A stretch of 64,000 nt of DNA from Moorella humiferrea (GTDB taxonomy: Bacteria > Bacillota > DSM-521 > Neomoorellales > Neomoorellaceae). Positions within the stretch are counted from its first letter, which is position 1. Each line of letters begins with the position of its first letter. This document shows positions 34,824 through 43,664 of the stretch, piece after piece. The position numbers and the translations under genes are program-made. The notes beneath the pieces were generated by a model, which had not been told where the DNA came from, searched no databases, and saw nothing but the letters and a program-made list of their open reading frames with translations. The stretch is from positions 284,001 through 348,000 of the forward strand of contig NZ_CP136419.1 in the NCBI RefSeq assembly GCF_039233145.1, written 5' to 3'.

Positions 34824-35654
34824 TTGAGCATGCAACTCCCGGCAGAAAGCGCCCCTGTAACTCAAGAAAAAAAAGGTATACTTTATTTTATATACAATAA
34901 GTATACTTTTTACGTAATCTCAATTGTTGGGTTTCTTTTAGTTTGGGATTTGATTGCTGTAAAACAAGTATTTGGTAATTATATGCCAAGGCCAATAGAA
35001 GTTGGGAAATATCTTATATATATGTTAACTCATCCCCTGGCCGGTAAAACCCTACCTTTACATTTATGGTTTAGTTTGAGGCGTGTTTTAATAGGTTTTG
35101 TTATTGCCGTGGTTATAGGTGTTCCCATAGGATTGGCGATGGCACTAAATAAATATATTAACGGTTTGGTCAAGCCGGTTTTCGATCTATTTAAACCAAT
35201 GCCGCCAATCTCGTGGATTTCTCTGGCAATTTTGTGGTTCGGTATTGGTGAAACCTCGAAAGTATTTATAATCATTATCGGGGCAATTGTACCGTGTGTA
35301 ATAAACTCCTTTAATGGCATACGTCTAGTTGATCCAGAGCTATATGACTGTATCAGAATGCTTGGCGCAAATCGCAGGCAGGAGTTTTTTGATCTCACGT
35401 TACCCGCTGCTTTTCCGGCCATTTTTGCTGGTATACAGATATCCCTGAGCATGGCCTGGACTACCGTACTCGCAGCCGAATTAGTTGGGGCTCGTGAAGG
35501 TATGGGCTTCCTTATCATCAACGGGATGACTTTATCGAGGCCTGCCCAGATTATCTCCGGTATGATTATAATCGCTTTAACAGCTTGGCTATTATCAGTT
35601 TTAGTAAACTGGTTGGAAAGGTGGGTTTGCCCTTGGAAAACGGAACTGGAGTAA
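34824..35654 (+). CDS. ABC transporter permease, TauC/SsuC-like (second)
   Basis: 276 aa, six predicted membrane segments. The family landmark is FKPMPPISWISLAILWFGIGE and the EAA loop is IRMLGANRRQEFFDLTLPAAFPAIFAG. The start is TTG at 34824 (TTGAGCATGCAACTC), 8 nt after AGGAGG; the ATG two codons later is an alternative. It is related to but clearly different from the first permease, so the pore is probably a heterodimer. Confidence 0.87.
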   Translation: MSMQLPAESAPVTQEKKGILYFIYNKYTFYVISIVGFLLVWDLIAVKQVFGNYMPRPIEVGKYLIYMLTHPLAGKTLPLHLWFSLRRVLIGFVIAVVIGVPIGLAMALNKYINGLVKPVFDLFKPMPPISWISLAILWFGIGETSKVFIIIIGAIVPCVINSFNGIRLVDPELYDCIRMLGANRRQEFFDLTLPAAFPAIFAGIQISLSMAWTTVLAAELVGAREGMGFLIINGMTLSRPAQIISGMIIIALTAWLLSVLVNWLERWVCPWKTELE

Positions 35655-36409
35655 AAAAGGTTAAAATAGAGTGCGTTAATATTAGCAAGTATTTCGGTGA
35701 AGGCAAAGATAGAATTCACGTCTTGGATAATATTAGCATTTCGGTATATGAAAATGAATTCATTGTGGTACTGGGACCTGGACAATCAGGAAAGACAACC
35801 TTATTAAAGATTATTGCCGGGCTTTATAAGCCTAGCAGTGGGAAGGTTTATCTAGAAGGAAAAGAAGTAGAAGGTCCAGGCCCGGATCGAGGTATTGTTT
35901 TCCAAAGGTATACCCTTTTTCCGTGGAAGACTGTTCTGGGTAATGTGGAGATAGGTCTGAAACTACGGGGTGTACCTAAAGAGGAAAGAAGGAAAATAGC
36001 CTCCTATTATATTAATCTTGTTGGTCTTAGTGGTTTTGAAAATCATTACCCACATCAGTTGAGCGGCGGCATGAAGCAGAGGGTAGGTATTGCCAGAGCA
36101 TACGCTATCAATCCTAAGGTTATGCTTCTGGACGAGCCATTTGGACAGCTTGATGCCCAGACGAGGTATTTGATGGAACAGGAGACGCAGCGTATCTGGC
36201 AACAGGAAAAAAGAACCGTGATATTTGTAACCAACAATATCGAGGAAGCTGTTTATTTGGGTGATAGGATTGTTGTTCTGGATGGAAAATTGCCCGGACG
36301 AATGAAAAAAGTTTATAAAATTGATCTTCCCAGGCCGCGTGACTATACGGACCCAGCCTTTTTAGAGCTGCGACATAGTATTACGGAGGATACTCAACTC
36401 TTGCTTTAA
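35633..36409 (+). CDS. ABC transporter ATPase, NitT/TauT type, with canonical signature
   Basis: 258 aa from TTG 35633, which has GGAAAGGTGG 8 nt upstream and overlaps the permease end by 22 nt; the open frame extends further left. Walker A is GPGQSGKTT, the signature LSGGMKQR is intact, Walker B is VMLLDEPFGQLD. The loop that is usually VTHN reads VTNNIEEAV, with the switch histidine replaced by Asn. It is the last gene of the taurine cluster. Together with 32008-32763 it would form an asymmetric ATPase pair. Confidence 0.85.
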   Translation: MENGTGVKKVKIECVNISKYFGEGKDRIHVLDNISISVYENEFIVVLGPGQSGKTTLLKIIAGLYKPSSGKVYLEGKEVEGPGPDRGIVFQRYTLFPWKTVLGNVEIGLKLRGVPKEERRKIASYYINLVGLSGFENHYPHQLSGGMKQRVGIARAYAINPKVMLLDEPFGQLDAQTRYLMEQETQRIWQQEKRTVIFVTNNIEEAVYLGDRIVVLDGKLPGRMKKVYKIDLPRPRDYTDPAFLELRHSITEDTQLLL

Positions 36410-36860
36410 GATGGACTGTGGCTTTCTCCTTACATCCCTTGTTTGTTAAAAATTTATTGTTAGTAATGAACTAAAATTAGTTGTAAATAAAGGCTATAAA
36501 CTGACAGCGGGGAGATCGATAAAGGAATTGTTTAAAATCAATGCGATTTAGTTAATTGATATTTTTACAAGGATGTTATGATGTTTTTTGTCGCAGTATT
36601 TGTTTTTAGGAAGGGGTTTAAAAAAGCGGGCTGATTAATACAATTCCCTGAGGAAGTAGGGATGGGAAACTGGCTTTAGTTAGGTTACCCATACCTACTT
36701 CATTATATTTACTTCAAAACCCGGTATCTCTACCTTATCAGTTTCAGTATTTCGGGGCAGTACGTATGATTGAGGATTTCCTTATCGTGCATAAAGTTTT
36801 GAGCCATATCCCGATATTATACTAAATGTTGTAAGGGAATCATACGAAAAAGGAAGGAGG
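36410..36860. other. 450-bp AT-rich gap with no clear gene
   Basis: Only an 18-codon frame (MMFFVAVFVFRKG...) behind AAGGATG and scattered AT-rich repeats are visible. It marks the transition from the AT-rich island to the GC-richer pdxS. A weak -10 (TATACT, 36818-36823) lies before pdxS without a good -35. Confidence 0.4.
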
Positions 36861-36871
36861 GCAAATCAAAG

Positions 36872-37762
36872 ATGGAAGCAGCAGAAAAAGGAACATGGAC
36901 GGTAAAGAAAGGCCTGGCGGAGATGCTTAAAGGCGGCGTCATTATGGACGTAACCACTCCGGAACAGGCAAAAATAGCCGAAGAAGCCGGCGCCTGCGCC
37001 GTCATGGCCCTGGAACGGGTACCGGCCGATATCCGTGCCGCCGGCGGGGTGGCCCGCATGGCCGACCCGACGGTTATCCTGCGCATTATGGACGCCGTAA
37101 CCATCCCGGTGATGGCCAAAGCTAGAATCGGCCACTTCGTAGAAGCCCAGATTTTAGAGGCCCTGGGTGTCGATTACATTGACGAAAGCGAAGTTTTAAC
37201 TCCGGCCGACGAAGAGTTCCATATCAATAAACATGAATTCAAGGTGCCCTTTGTCTGCGGCGCCCGTAACCTCGGCGAAGCCTTAAGGAGAATCGGCGAA
37301 GGGGCGGCCATGATCCGCACGAAGGGCGAGCCCGGCACCGGCAACGTCGTAGAGGCCGTGCGGCATATGCGCCGGGTGATGAGCGAGATCCGGCGGGTGC
37401 AGAACCTACCCGACGAAGAGTTGATGACCTTTGCTAAAGAAATCCAGGCCCCCTATGAACTGGTCAAGCAAGTCAAGGAACTGGGGCGGCTGCCGGTAGT
37501 CAACTTTGCCGCCGGCGGCATCGCCACCCCGGCCGACGCCGCATTAATGATGCAGCTAGGGGCCGACGGCATTTTTGTAGGTTCCGGCATCTTTAAATCC
37601 AGCGACCCCATGAAACGGGCGCGGGCAATAGTTGCGGCCACCACCCACTTCCGGGAACCGGAAGTCCTGGCCGAGATATCGAAGGACCTGGGGGAAGCCA
37701 TGCCGGGTCTGGATATTGCCACCATCAGAAAAGAAGAACGCATGCAGGAACGAGGTTGGTAA
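36872..37762 (+). CDS. pdxS: Pyridoxal 5'-phosphate synthase lyase subunit PdxS
   Basis: 296 aa, full length. It has the typical opening [16 protein letters not shown], the ribose-phosphate Schiff-base lysine K83 (VMAKARIGH), the second catalytic lysine K151 ([10 protein letters not shown]), and [19 protein letters not shown]. With PdxT it makes PLP from ribose 5-phosphate, glyceraldehyde 3-phosphate and glutamine. Here pdxT is reduced to 11 codons, so either free ammonia supplies nitrogen or pdxT lies elsewhere. AAGGAGGG precedes the ATG. Confidence 0.96.
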   Translation: MEAAEKGTWTVKKGLAEMLKGGVIMDVTTPEQAKIAEEAGACAVMALERVPADIRAAGGVARMADPTVILRIMDAVTIPVMAKARIGHFVEAQILEALGVDYIDESEVLTPADEEFHINKHEFKVPFVCGARNLGEALRRIGEGAAMIRTKGEPGTGNVVEAVRHMRRVMSEIRRVQNLPDEELMTFAKEIQAPYELVKQVKELGRLPVVNFAAGGIATPADAALMMQLGADGIFVGSGIFKSSDPMKRARAIVAATTHFREPEVLAEISKDLGEAMPGLDIATIRKEERMQERGW

Positions 37763-37786
37763 ATTAAACAGCGAGGCGAGATAAAA

Positions 37787-37822
37787 ATGAAGATCGGCGT
37801 ACTGGCCATGCAGGGCGCGTAA
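37787..37822 (+). pseudogene. pdxT stub, truncated after 11 codons
   Basis: Twenty-four nt after pdxS an ATG opens MKIGVLAMQGA and then stops. This equals the first residues of PdxT glutaminase (usually MKIGVLALQGAxxEH). The remaining roughly 180 codons are absent. The break coincides with the left arm of an inverted repeat at 37819. Confidence 0.85.
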
Positions 37823-37890
37823 GTGTAAAATAACCCCCACCTCAGGTGCAAGCAAATTATTGAGATAGGTGGGTTGTATTTAACGCTTAC
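37819..37890. repeat. 24-bp imperfect inverted repeat at the pdxT break
   Basis: Arms 37819-37842 and 37867-37890 begin GTAAG and end CCACCT when read inwards, with about 75-80% pairing, around a 24-nt centre. They look like two mobile-element ends brought close together, or the ends of a small non-autonomous element. The left arm starts exactly where pdxT stops. Confidence 0.6.
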
Positions 37891-37895
37891 GGCCC

Positions 37896-38219
37896 AATCA
37901 ACTCTGGGAAACAGATATAAAATACGTCTATATAGCCGGCGAGGACCGGTTCTTTTATGTTCTTTCCATAATTGACGTCTTTGACCGTTACATTATCGAC
38001 TATCATGTAGGTTTAAGATGTGAAGCCAGACATGCCGTTTACACCTTGAAATCAGCGTTATGGTATCGCCGGCTGGATAAAATGCTACAAAACCGGTTAT
38101 AAGGACAGATAATGGTTCCCAGTTTACCAGTCTTTTTGAAGAAACCTGCAAGGATCTAGGGGGTAGAGCATGAGCTTATCCCCTATAAAACACCCAATAA
38201 GAATATTTTGTCCACCTTG
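37896..38219 (+). pseudogene. Decayed transposase fragment (rve/DDE integrase core)
   Basis: Translation of the plus strand gives QLWETDIKYVYIAGEDRFF, then IIDVFDRYIIDYHVG and, after a stop and frame change, TDNGSQFTS, EHELIPYKTPN-like pieces with further stops. These are the first two catalytic Asp regions of an IS3-type integrase core. Both ends of the element are missing. Confidence 0.8.
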
Positions 38220-38237
38220 AGCTGAGAATCTTAGAGC

Positions 38238-38325
38238 CTTCAACGCCGGCAGTTATGACCTGTCGGCTTTTTTGTTTCGCTGTTGCCGAAGAGGGAGGAA
38301 TAAACATCCGTTTGCCGGTCGCCGG
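38238..38325 (+). repeat. Terminator-like block shared with 24658-24755
   Basis: GCCGGCAG (38245-38252) / CTGTCGGC (38260-38267) hairpin with T6, then GTTGCCGAAGAGGGAGGA and a CCGGTCG segment, in the same order as at 24658. The hairpin could work as a terminator. Confidence 0.5.
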
Positions 38326-38362
38326 TTTTTTCGGAACTAGGGTTTATCAACCTGCCCACGGT

Positions 38363-38506
38363 ACTGGCATAGACGTGCTTGCCGGCGCTTACTACGGTGA
38401 GGACGAGATTCCGGAAGAGTGGAGGAAGAAAATTGCCATGCGGGAGCCTATCGAGATGCTGGCAGAAAAAATATTTGCCCTTGCCGGGAATATGACTGAG
38501 GTTTAG
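38363..38506 (+). pseudogene. C-terminal fragment of an ADP-ribosylglycohydrolase-like protein
   Basis: The frame reads TGIDVLAGAYYGEDEIPEEW and then RKKIAMREPIEMLAEKIF. This fits the C-terminal end of ADP-ribosylglycohydrolases, where a (D)TD-x-IAGALAGAYYG metal-binding segment is followed by IPxxW. No start codon or upstream catalytic part is present, and it abuts the shared terminator-like block. Confidence 0.5.
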
Positions 38507-38660
38507 TAAGATATTGTCCTTGACCATAACACTACAGGATGGTGCATGAAAAATATTTTCGACCAACAAAGCAGGAAAAGGTAATAATTTGTTGAAACCC
38601 AAGTTACAAAGATAAATAATTAACTTGTCAGCAAGGTGCAGAAAGGAAGGGAAATAAAAG

Positions 38661-40712
38661 ATGCGTGTCGCTACCGACATTGGTGGCACCTTTACCGACC
38701 TGGTTTACTTAGATGAAAATACAGGTCGGGTAGGGGTAACCAAAACAGATACCACCCCGCCGGAGTTTGAGCAGGGGGTAATCAACGCTATCAAGAAAGC
38801 CGGCTTAACAGAGACGGAGATTAATTTTTTTGTTCACGGTACTACCGTTATAATCAATGCCCTTACGGAACGTAAAGGGGCCAAGACCGGCCTCATAACC
38901 ACCAAAGGCTTTCGCGATGTCCTCGAACTGGGACGCTCCAATCGAGCGGATATTTACAATGTATACTATAAAAAACCGGTTCCCTTTGTGCCCCGTTACC
39001 TGCGGTTGGAGGTAGAAGAGCGAGTAAATTACAAGGGTGAGGTTCTCGTTCCTTTAAATGAAGAAGACGTACGGCGCTGTATCGCCCAGTTTAAAAAAGA
39101 AGGCGTGGAGGCTATTGGTATTTGTTTCCTCCATTCTTATGCCAATCCCGAGCATGAACGCCGCTGCGCGGAGATAATCCGCCGCGAGTGGCCGGAAGTA
39201 TATATCACCGTTTCCCATGAGATCACCAAAGAATGGCGCGAGTATGAGCGCACTAGTACCGCCGTCCTAAACAGTTATGTGCAACCCGTAGCCGCCAGGT
39301 ATATCGATTCCCTGGACCGGGAACTAAATAAACTTAAGGTCAGCAACAGGCGCTACATCATGCAGTCCAACGGTGGCACCACTACCTTTGCCCGGGCGAA
39401 GAAAGCGCCCATTAACATGGTTGAGTCCGGGCCTGTGGCCGGTGTTTTTGGTGCAGCCGTTCTAGGGAAGATGGTCGGGGAAAAGAATATTATAGCTCTG
39501 GATATTGGCGGTACCACCGCTAAGTGTTCCCTGATTGAAAACGGCGAGATGAAGGTGACTACCGACTACAAGATCGAGTGGTCGCGAGAGTCCGCTGGGT
39601 ATCCCATTAAAGTACCGGTAGTGGACATTATAGAAATCGGCGCCGGCGGCGGCAGCATCGCCTGGATTGATGAAGCAGGCTCCTTACACGTTGGCCCCCA
39701 GAGCGCCGGTGCCCTTCCCGGTCCAGTAGCCTACGGCCGCGGCGGCACCGAACCTACGGTCACCGATGCCAACCTGATTGCCGGCCGGATTAACCCGGAG
39801 TACTTCCTGGGGGGAGAGATTAAAGTCGATCTGGCCGGGGCTAGGGAGGCCATGGCCAAAATCGCCGCCCCTTTCAAACTAACTGTTGAAGAGGCCGCCC
39901 TGGGCGTTATCCGCCTGGCAAACGCCAACATGATCAATGCCTTGAAACTCATCTCCGTCCGGCGGGGTTATGACCCTCGAGATTTTACCCTGGTGGCTTT
40001 TGGCGGCGGCGGTTCCATGCACGCCGCGGCCCTGGCCCGGGAGTTGAAGATCAAAAAAGTTTTAATTCCCGTAGCCACGTCCGTCTTCTCTGCCTGGGGC
40101 ATGCTGATGACCGATCTGCGGTACGATTTGATCCAGACGACCATTCGCCGCACGAATGACATCGACCCTGCAGAACTGCAGGCCATTTGGGATTCCCTGG
40201 AGAAAGAAGCGTTCAGGTACTTCCAACAGGAAAATATGGAAGCATCTGATTTAGTCTTCTCACGTTTTGTTGATATGCGTTATTTAGGCCAGGAACATAC
40301 AGTTAAAGTACCCGTACCCGGCGGCAGGCTCGATGCTGCGGCCATCAAGGAGATCGAAGAACGCTTCCATGCCCTCCACGAACAACACTATACCTTCCGG
40401 CTGGAAGATTCCCAGATGGAATTTGTGAATTTCCATCTGACTACCTTCGGCCGGGTAAAGAAGCCGGAACTGGCCCGGCTGCAGACAGGCTCCGCCGACG
40501 CCTCCAGGGCTTTAAAAGGCCATCGCCCTGTGCATTTCGATGCGGAAGGCTGGCAGGAGAGCGCCATTTATGAACGTAGCCTTTTAGGTGCGGGGGCGGT
40601 TATTACCGGACCGGCGGTGGTTGAAGAACCGGCTTCATCCACACTCGTTTTCCCGGGCCAAAAGCTAACTGTCGATCCTTACGGCAACTTGATTATTGAA
40701 ACGGAGGTGTAA
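38661..40712 (+). CDS. Hydantoinase/oxoprolinase subunit A (HyuA-like)
   Basis: 683 aa. The N-terminal Hydant_A_N domain starts RVATDIGGTFTDLVYLDE. The ASKHA-type ATPase domain has FVHGTTVIINALTERKGAKTG, ALDIGGTTAKCSLI and GAGGGSIAWIDEAG. The family couples ATP hydrolysis to opening of hydantoin, 5-oxoproline or related rings, or to acetone/acetophenone carboxylation. It is followed 9 nt later by the B subunit. The substrate cannot be told. GGAAGGG precedes the ATG. Confidence 0.92.
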   Translation: MRVATDIGGTFTDLVYLDENTGRVGVTKTDTTPPEFEQGVINAIKKAGLTETEINFFVHGTTVIINALTERKGAKTGLITTKGFRDVLELGRSNRADIYNVYYKKPVPFVPRYLRLEVEERVNYKGEVLVPLNEEDVRRCIAQFKKEGVEAIGICFLHSYANPEHERRCAEIIRREWPEVYITVSHEITKEWREYERTSTAVLNSYVQPVAARYIDSLDRELNKLKVSNRRYIMQSNGGTTTFARAKKAPINMVESGPVAGVFGAAVLGKMVGEKNIIALDIGGTTAKCSLIENGEMKVTTDYKIEWSRESAGYPIKVPVVDIIEIGAGGGSIAWIDEAGSLHVGPQSAGALPGPVAYGRGGTEPTVTDANLIAGRINPEYFLGGEIKVDLAGAREAMAKIAAPFKLTVEEAALGVIRLANANMINALKLISVRRGYDPRDFTLVAFGGGGSMHAAALARELKIKKVLIPVATSVFSAWGMLMTDLRYDLIQTTIRRTNDIDPAELQAIWDSLEKEAFRYFQQENMEASDLVFSRFVDMRYLGQEHTVKVPVPGGRLDAAAIKEIEERFHALHEQHYTFRLEDSQMEFVNFHLTTFGRVKKPELARLQTGSADASRALKGHRPVHFDAEGWQESAIYERSLLGAGAVITGPAVVEEPASSTLVFPGQKLTVDPYGNLIIETEV

Positions 40713-40721
40713 CTTGTAACA

Positions 40722-42479
40722 ATGGAAGAGAAAAAACTAGCCAACGTCCTGGAAAATGTTGATCCCTTTACCGTGGAAATTATCAAGGATTCCCTGATAG
40801 CCATTGGCGATGAGATGTTTGTAGCCCTCCAACGCACCAGCAAGAGCACCATTATTTACGAGGTCCTTGATTATGCCTGCGGCTTAACTGATAACCAGGG
40901 CCGGTTAATTACCCAGGGCAACGGCGTGACCGGCTTTCTGGGCACTTTGGACTTTTCCGTCAAGGACACCATCAATAAATTTGCGGCCCGGGGCCTCTTA
41001 AACCCCGGGGACGTCATTATCACCAACGATCCTTACGGCGGTGGCGGTACCCACCTCTCCGACGTTTGCCTGGTCATGCCCATCTTCTATGATGGGGAAA
41101 TTGTGGCCTATTCGGCCAACAAAGCCCACTGGACCGAAGTGGGCGGCAAGGACCCGGGCAGCTGGACAACCGACTCCACCGAAATTTACCAGGAGGGTCT
41201 GCAATTTCCCTGCATCAAAATATTTGATGGCGGCAAGCCAATCCAGAGTCTGGTGGATCTCATCGCCGCCAACGTGCGCATGCCGGATATGACCCTGGGG
41301 GACCTCTGGGCCGGAGTCGCTGCCCTGCGGGTAGGCGAAAGACGGTTTGTTGAGCTCTGCGATAAATACGGCAAGGACCTGGTCCTGGCCAGCATCGAGC
41401 AGCTCCTGGACAACGGGGAACGGCTGGTGCGCCTGGAATTAGCCAAATTGCCCAAAGGCGTGTACGAGGCTGAAGACTACATCGACGATGACGGTCTGGG
41501 TAACGGACCATTCCGGGTCTGCGTCAAAGTGACCATTACTGACGACGAGTTCATCTGTGACTTCCGGGGCACCCATCCCCAGGTGCCCGGGCCGGTGAAT
41601 TGTAGCTATACCGGGCTGGTGGCCGGGGCGCGCTGCATCTTTAAAGCCATTACCAACCCGGCCATACCTGCCAATGAGGGGACTTTCCGGCCCCTGAAGA
41701 TCATTACCGAGCCCCGGACCATTTTTACGGCCGAGCGGCCTGCCGCCGTTTCCACCTACTGGGAGACTATGCTCTACGTCACCGATCTCATCTGGAAGGC
41801 CCTGGCGCCGGCTATACCGGAACGCTTAACTGCGGGGCACTTCCTCAGCGTCTGCGCCGATGTCCTGGCCAATATCCACCCCGATACCGGCGAACTGGCC
41901 CTCTTGGTAGAACCAACGGCCGGGGGCTGGGGTGCCGGCAAATATAAAGATGGCGAGAACGGTATGGTCTGCATCGGCGACGGTGAAACCTATATTATCC
42001 CTGTGGAGGTCGCCGAAACCCGTTACGGTTTTCTGGTTGACCGGTATGCTTTAAATACTGCCGGCGGCGGTGCCGGCGAGAACCGTGGCGGCGCCGGGGT
42101 CATCCGCGAATACCGCATCCTGGCTGAGGAAGCATACTTAACTGCCACATTCGGACGGCACAAGTACCTACCCTGGGGCATGAACGGCGGCAAACCGGGC
42201 ACGCGGAATGAAGTACGGGTTATTTCAGCCCACGGTGAACCGGAACGGGTTTTTGGCAAATGCGCCCGCCTGCGCCTGCGCCGCAATGATGTAGTCCGCC
42301 TGATTACCGGCTGCGGCGGCGGCTACGGCAACCCTTATCGGCGACCGGTGGAGAAGGTCCGGGAGGATGTCCGTAATGGGTATATCACCTTAACCCAGGC
42401 CTGGGAAGATTACGGCGTGCGCCTTAATCCAGAAACTCTGGCAGTTGAGGAACTGGCACCCCAACGACAAGATAATTAA
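40722..42479 (+). CDS. Hydantoinase/oxoprolinase subunit B (HyuB-like)
   Basis: 585 aa Hydantoinase_B domain over its whole length: DPFTVEIIKDSLIAIGDEMF, GDVIITNDPYGGGGTHLSD, CDFRGTHPQVPGPVNCS, and GGGAGENRGGAG. The ribosome binding site GGAGGTG overlaps the end of hyuA. It forms the heteromeric ATP-dependent enzyme with subunit A. Downstream is a strong terminator and then a BASS-family transporter gene that might carry the substrate. Confidence 0.92.
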   Translation: MEEKKLANVLENVDPFTVEIIKDSLIAIGDEMFVALQRTSKSTIIYEVLDYACGLTDNQGRLITQGNGVTGFLGTLDFSVKDTINKFAARGLLNPGDVIITNDPYGGGGTHLSDVCLVMPIFYDGEIVAYSANKAHWTEVGGKDPGSWTTDSTEIYQEGLQFPCIKIFDGGKPIQSLVDLIAANVRMPDMTLGDLWAGVAALRVGERRFVELCDKYGKDLVLASIEQLLDNGERLVRLELAKLPKGVYEAEDYIDDDGLGNGPFRVCVKVTITDDEFICDFRGTHPQVPGPVNCSYTGLVAGARCIFKAITNPAIPANEGTFRPLKIITEPRTIFTAERPAAVSTYWETMLYVTDLIWKALAPAIPERLTAGHFLSVCADVLANIHPDTGELALLVEPTAGGWGAGKYKDGENGMVCIGDGETYIIPVEVAETRYGFLVDRYALNTAGGGAGENRGGAGVIREYRILAEEAYLTATFGRHKYLPWGMNGGKPGTRNEVRVISAHGEPERVFGKCARLRLRRNDVVRLITGCGGGYGNPYRRPVEKVREDVRNGYITLTQAWEDYGVRLNPETLAVEELAPQRQDN

Positions 42480-42493
42480 AGCAAAGAATTAAC

Positions 42494-42530
42494 GCCCGGT
42501 GCCGGTTTTATCCGTCCACCGGGCTTTTAT
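42494..42530 (+). terminator. Terminator of hyuAB
   Basis: GCCCGGTG (42494-42501) with CACCGGGC (42517-42524), then TTTTATATT. Confidence 0.85.
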
Positions 42531-42719
42531 ATTAAAATACTGGTGAGGAAGAGATTAGCAGTCCTTTGAATAGAAAATGTTGCCGCGCCATGAAGCACTA
42601 TATATAATTTGTTTTTAGGGGTAAGATTTCTTCCAAGTATTTCGATGAAACTGGAGGAAACTCAAGACTTCTGGGGTTTTACAGGAGGCTACAATATATA
42701 AAAATTGGAGGGCTCAGTT

Positions 42720-43664
42720 ATGGCAGATAAACAAAAAACAACCGTCCTAGATTTTATACCCAAGTACTTTACCCTGTGGGTAATCGTCTTTGCCTTTCTG
42801 GCCATTCTCACCCCCAATACCTTTAAACCCTTGGGCGGTTATATCTCTTACTTTTTAGGAGTAGTTATGCTAGGCATGGGCATGACCCTTTCGGCGGAAG
42901 ATTTTGCTGCGGTTTTTAAACAACCCTTGAATGTTCTTATTGGTGTAATCCTACAGTTTGTTATTATGCCGGTCCTGGGTTTTTGTATCGCCCGTCTTCT
43001 GAATCTATCTCCGGAACTGGCCGCGGGGGTGGTTTTGGTAGGATGTGTACCTTCGGGCACTGCTTCCAACGTGATGACCTTTATTGCCAAAGGGGACGTC
43101 GCCCTGTCGGTGACCATTTCCTCTATCACGACCCTGATTGCCCCCTTTATTACCCCCTATCTCTACCTACTTTTGGGGGGGAGATTTATCCCAGTGGAAC
43201 CTTTGGCGCTGCTCGTTGATATTGCCAAGATTGTTTTGTTACCCATCATTGTTGGACTCCTCATCCGTCAGATCTTGGGTGGCGAAAGAGTCCGGGTAAT
43301 CAACCAGGTTATGCCTTCGGTCTCTGTTGTGGCCATTGTTCTTATTATCGCTGCAGTGGTTGCCGGAAGCGCCGCCAAGTTGACGAATGTAGCCGGTACC
43401 GTATTTTTAGCCGTGATCCTTCATAATGGCTTGGGCTATCTACTGGCCTATTCTGTAGCTCGTTACCTCTGCCGTATGACTGAGGCTCAAGCCAGAGCCG
43501 TTTCCTTTGAAGTAGGCATGCAGAATTCCGGCCTGGGGGCGGCTTTGGCTATTAAGTTTTTGACTCCAGTGGCGGCTTTGCCCAGCGCTATTTTCAGTGT
43601 TTGGCATAACCTCAGTGGTTCCTTCCTGGCCAACTACTGGGCCAGGCATACGCAGCGGCCCTAG
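42720..43664 (+). CDS. Bile acid:sodium symporter (BASS) family transporter
   Basis: 314 aa with about ten membrane segments and no signal peptide. ATG 42720 follows GGAGGG by 7 nt; an upstream TTG overlaps that site. The BASS sodium-site segments are recognisable as GVVLVGCVPSGTASNVMTFIAKGDVALSV and FEVGMQNSGLGAALA. Bacterial members carry pantoate, pyruvate or other organic acids with sodium. The role is not fixed by sequence; its position after hyuAB suggests a related organic acid. Confidence 0.88.
   Translation: MADKQKTTVLDFIPKYFTLWVIVFAFLAILTPNTFKPLGGYISYFLGVVMLGMGMTLSAEDFAAVFKQPLNVLIGVILQFVIMPVLGFCIARLLNLSPELAAGVVLVGCVPSGTASNVMTFIAKGDVALSVTISSITTLIAPFITPYLYLLLGGRFIPVEPLALLVDIAKIVLLPIIVGLLIRQILGGERVRVINQVMPSVSVVAIVLIIAAVVAGSAAKLTNVAGTVFLAVILHNGLGYLLAYSVARYLCRMTEAQARAVSFEVGMQNSGLGAALAIKFLTPVAALPSAIFSVWHNLSGSFLANYWARHTQRP

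Noticed and set aside
35030-35785. 251-aa minus-strand open frame over the second permease
   Set aside because: Antisense to a clear TauC-like permease and rich in Ile/Asn/Lys with no recognisable motif; shadow frame.
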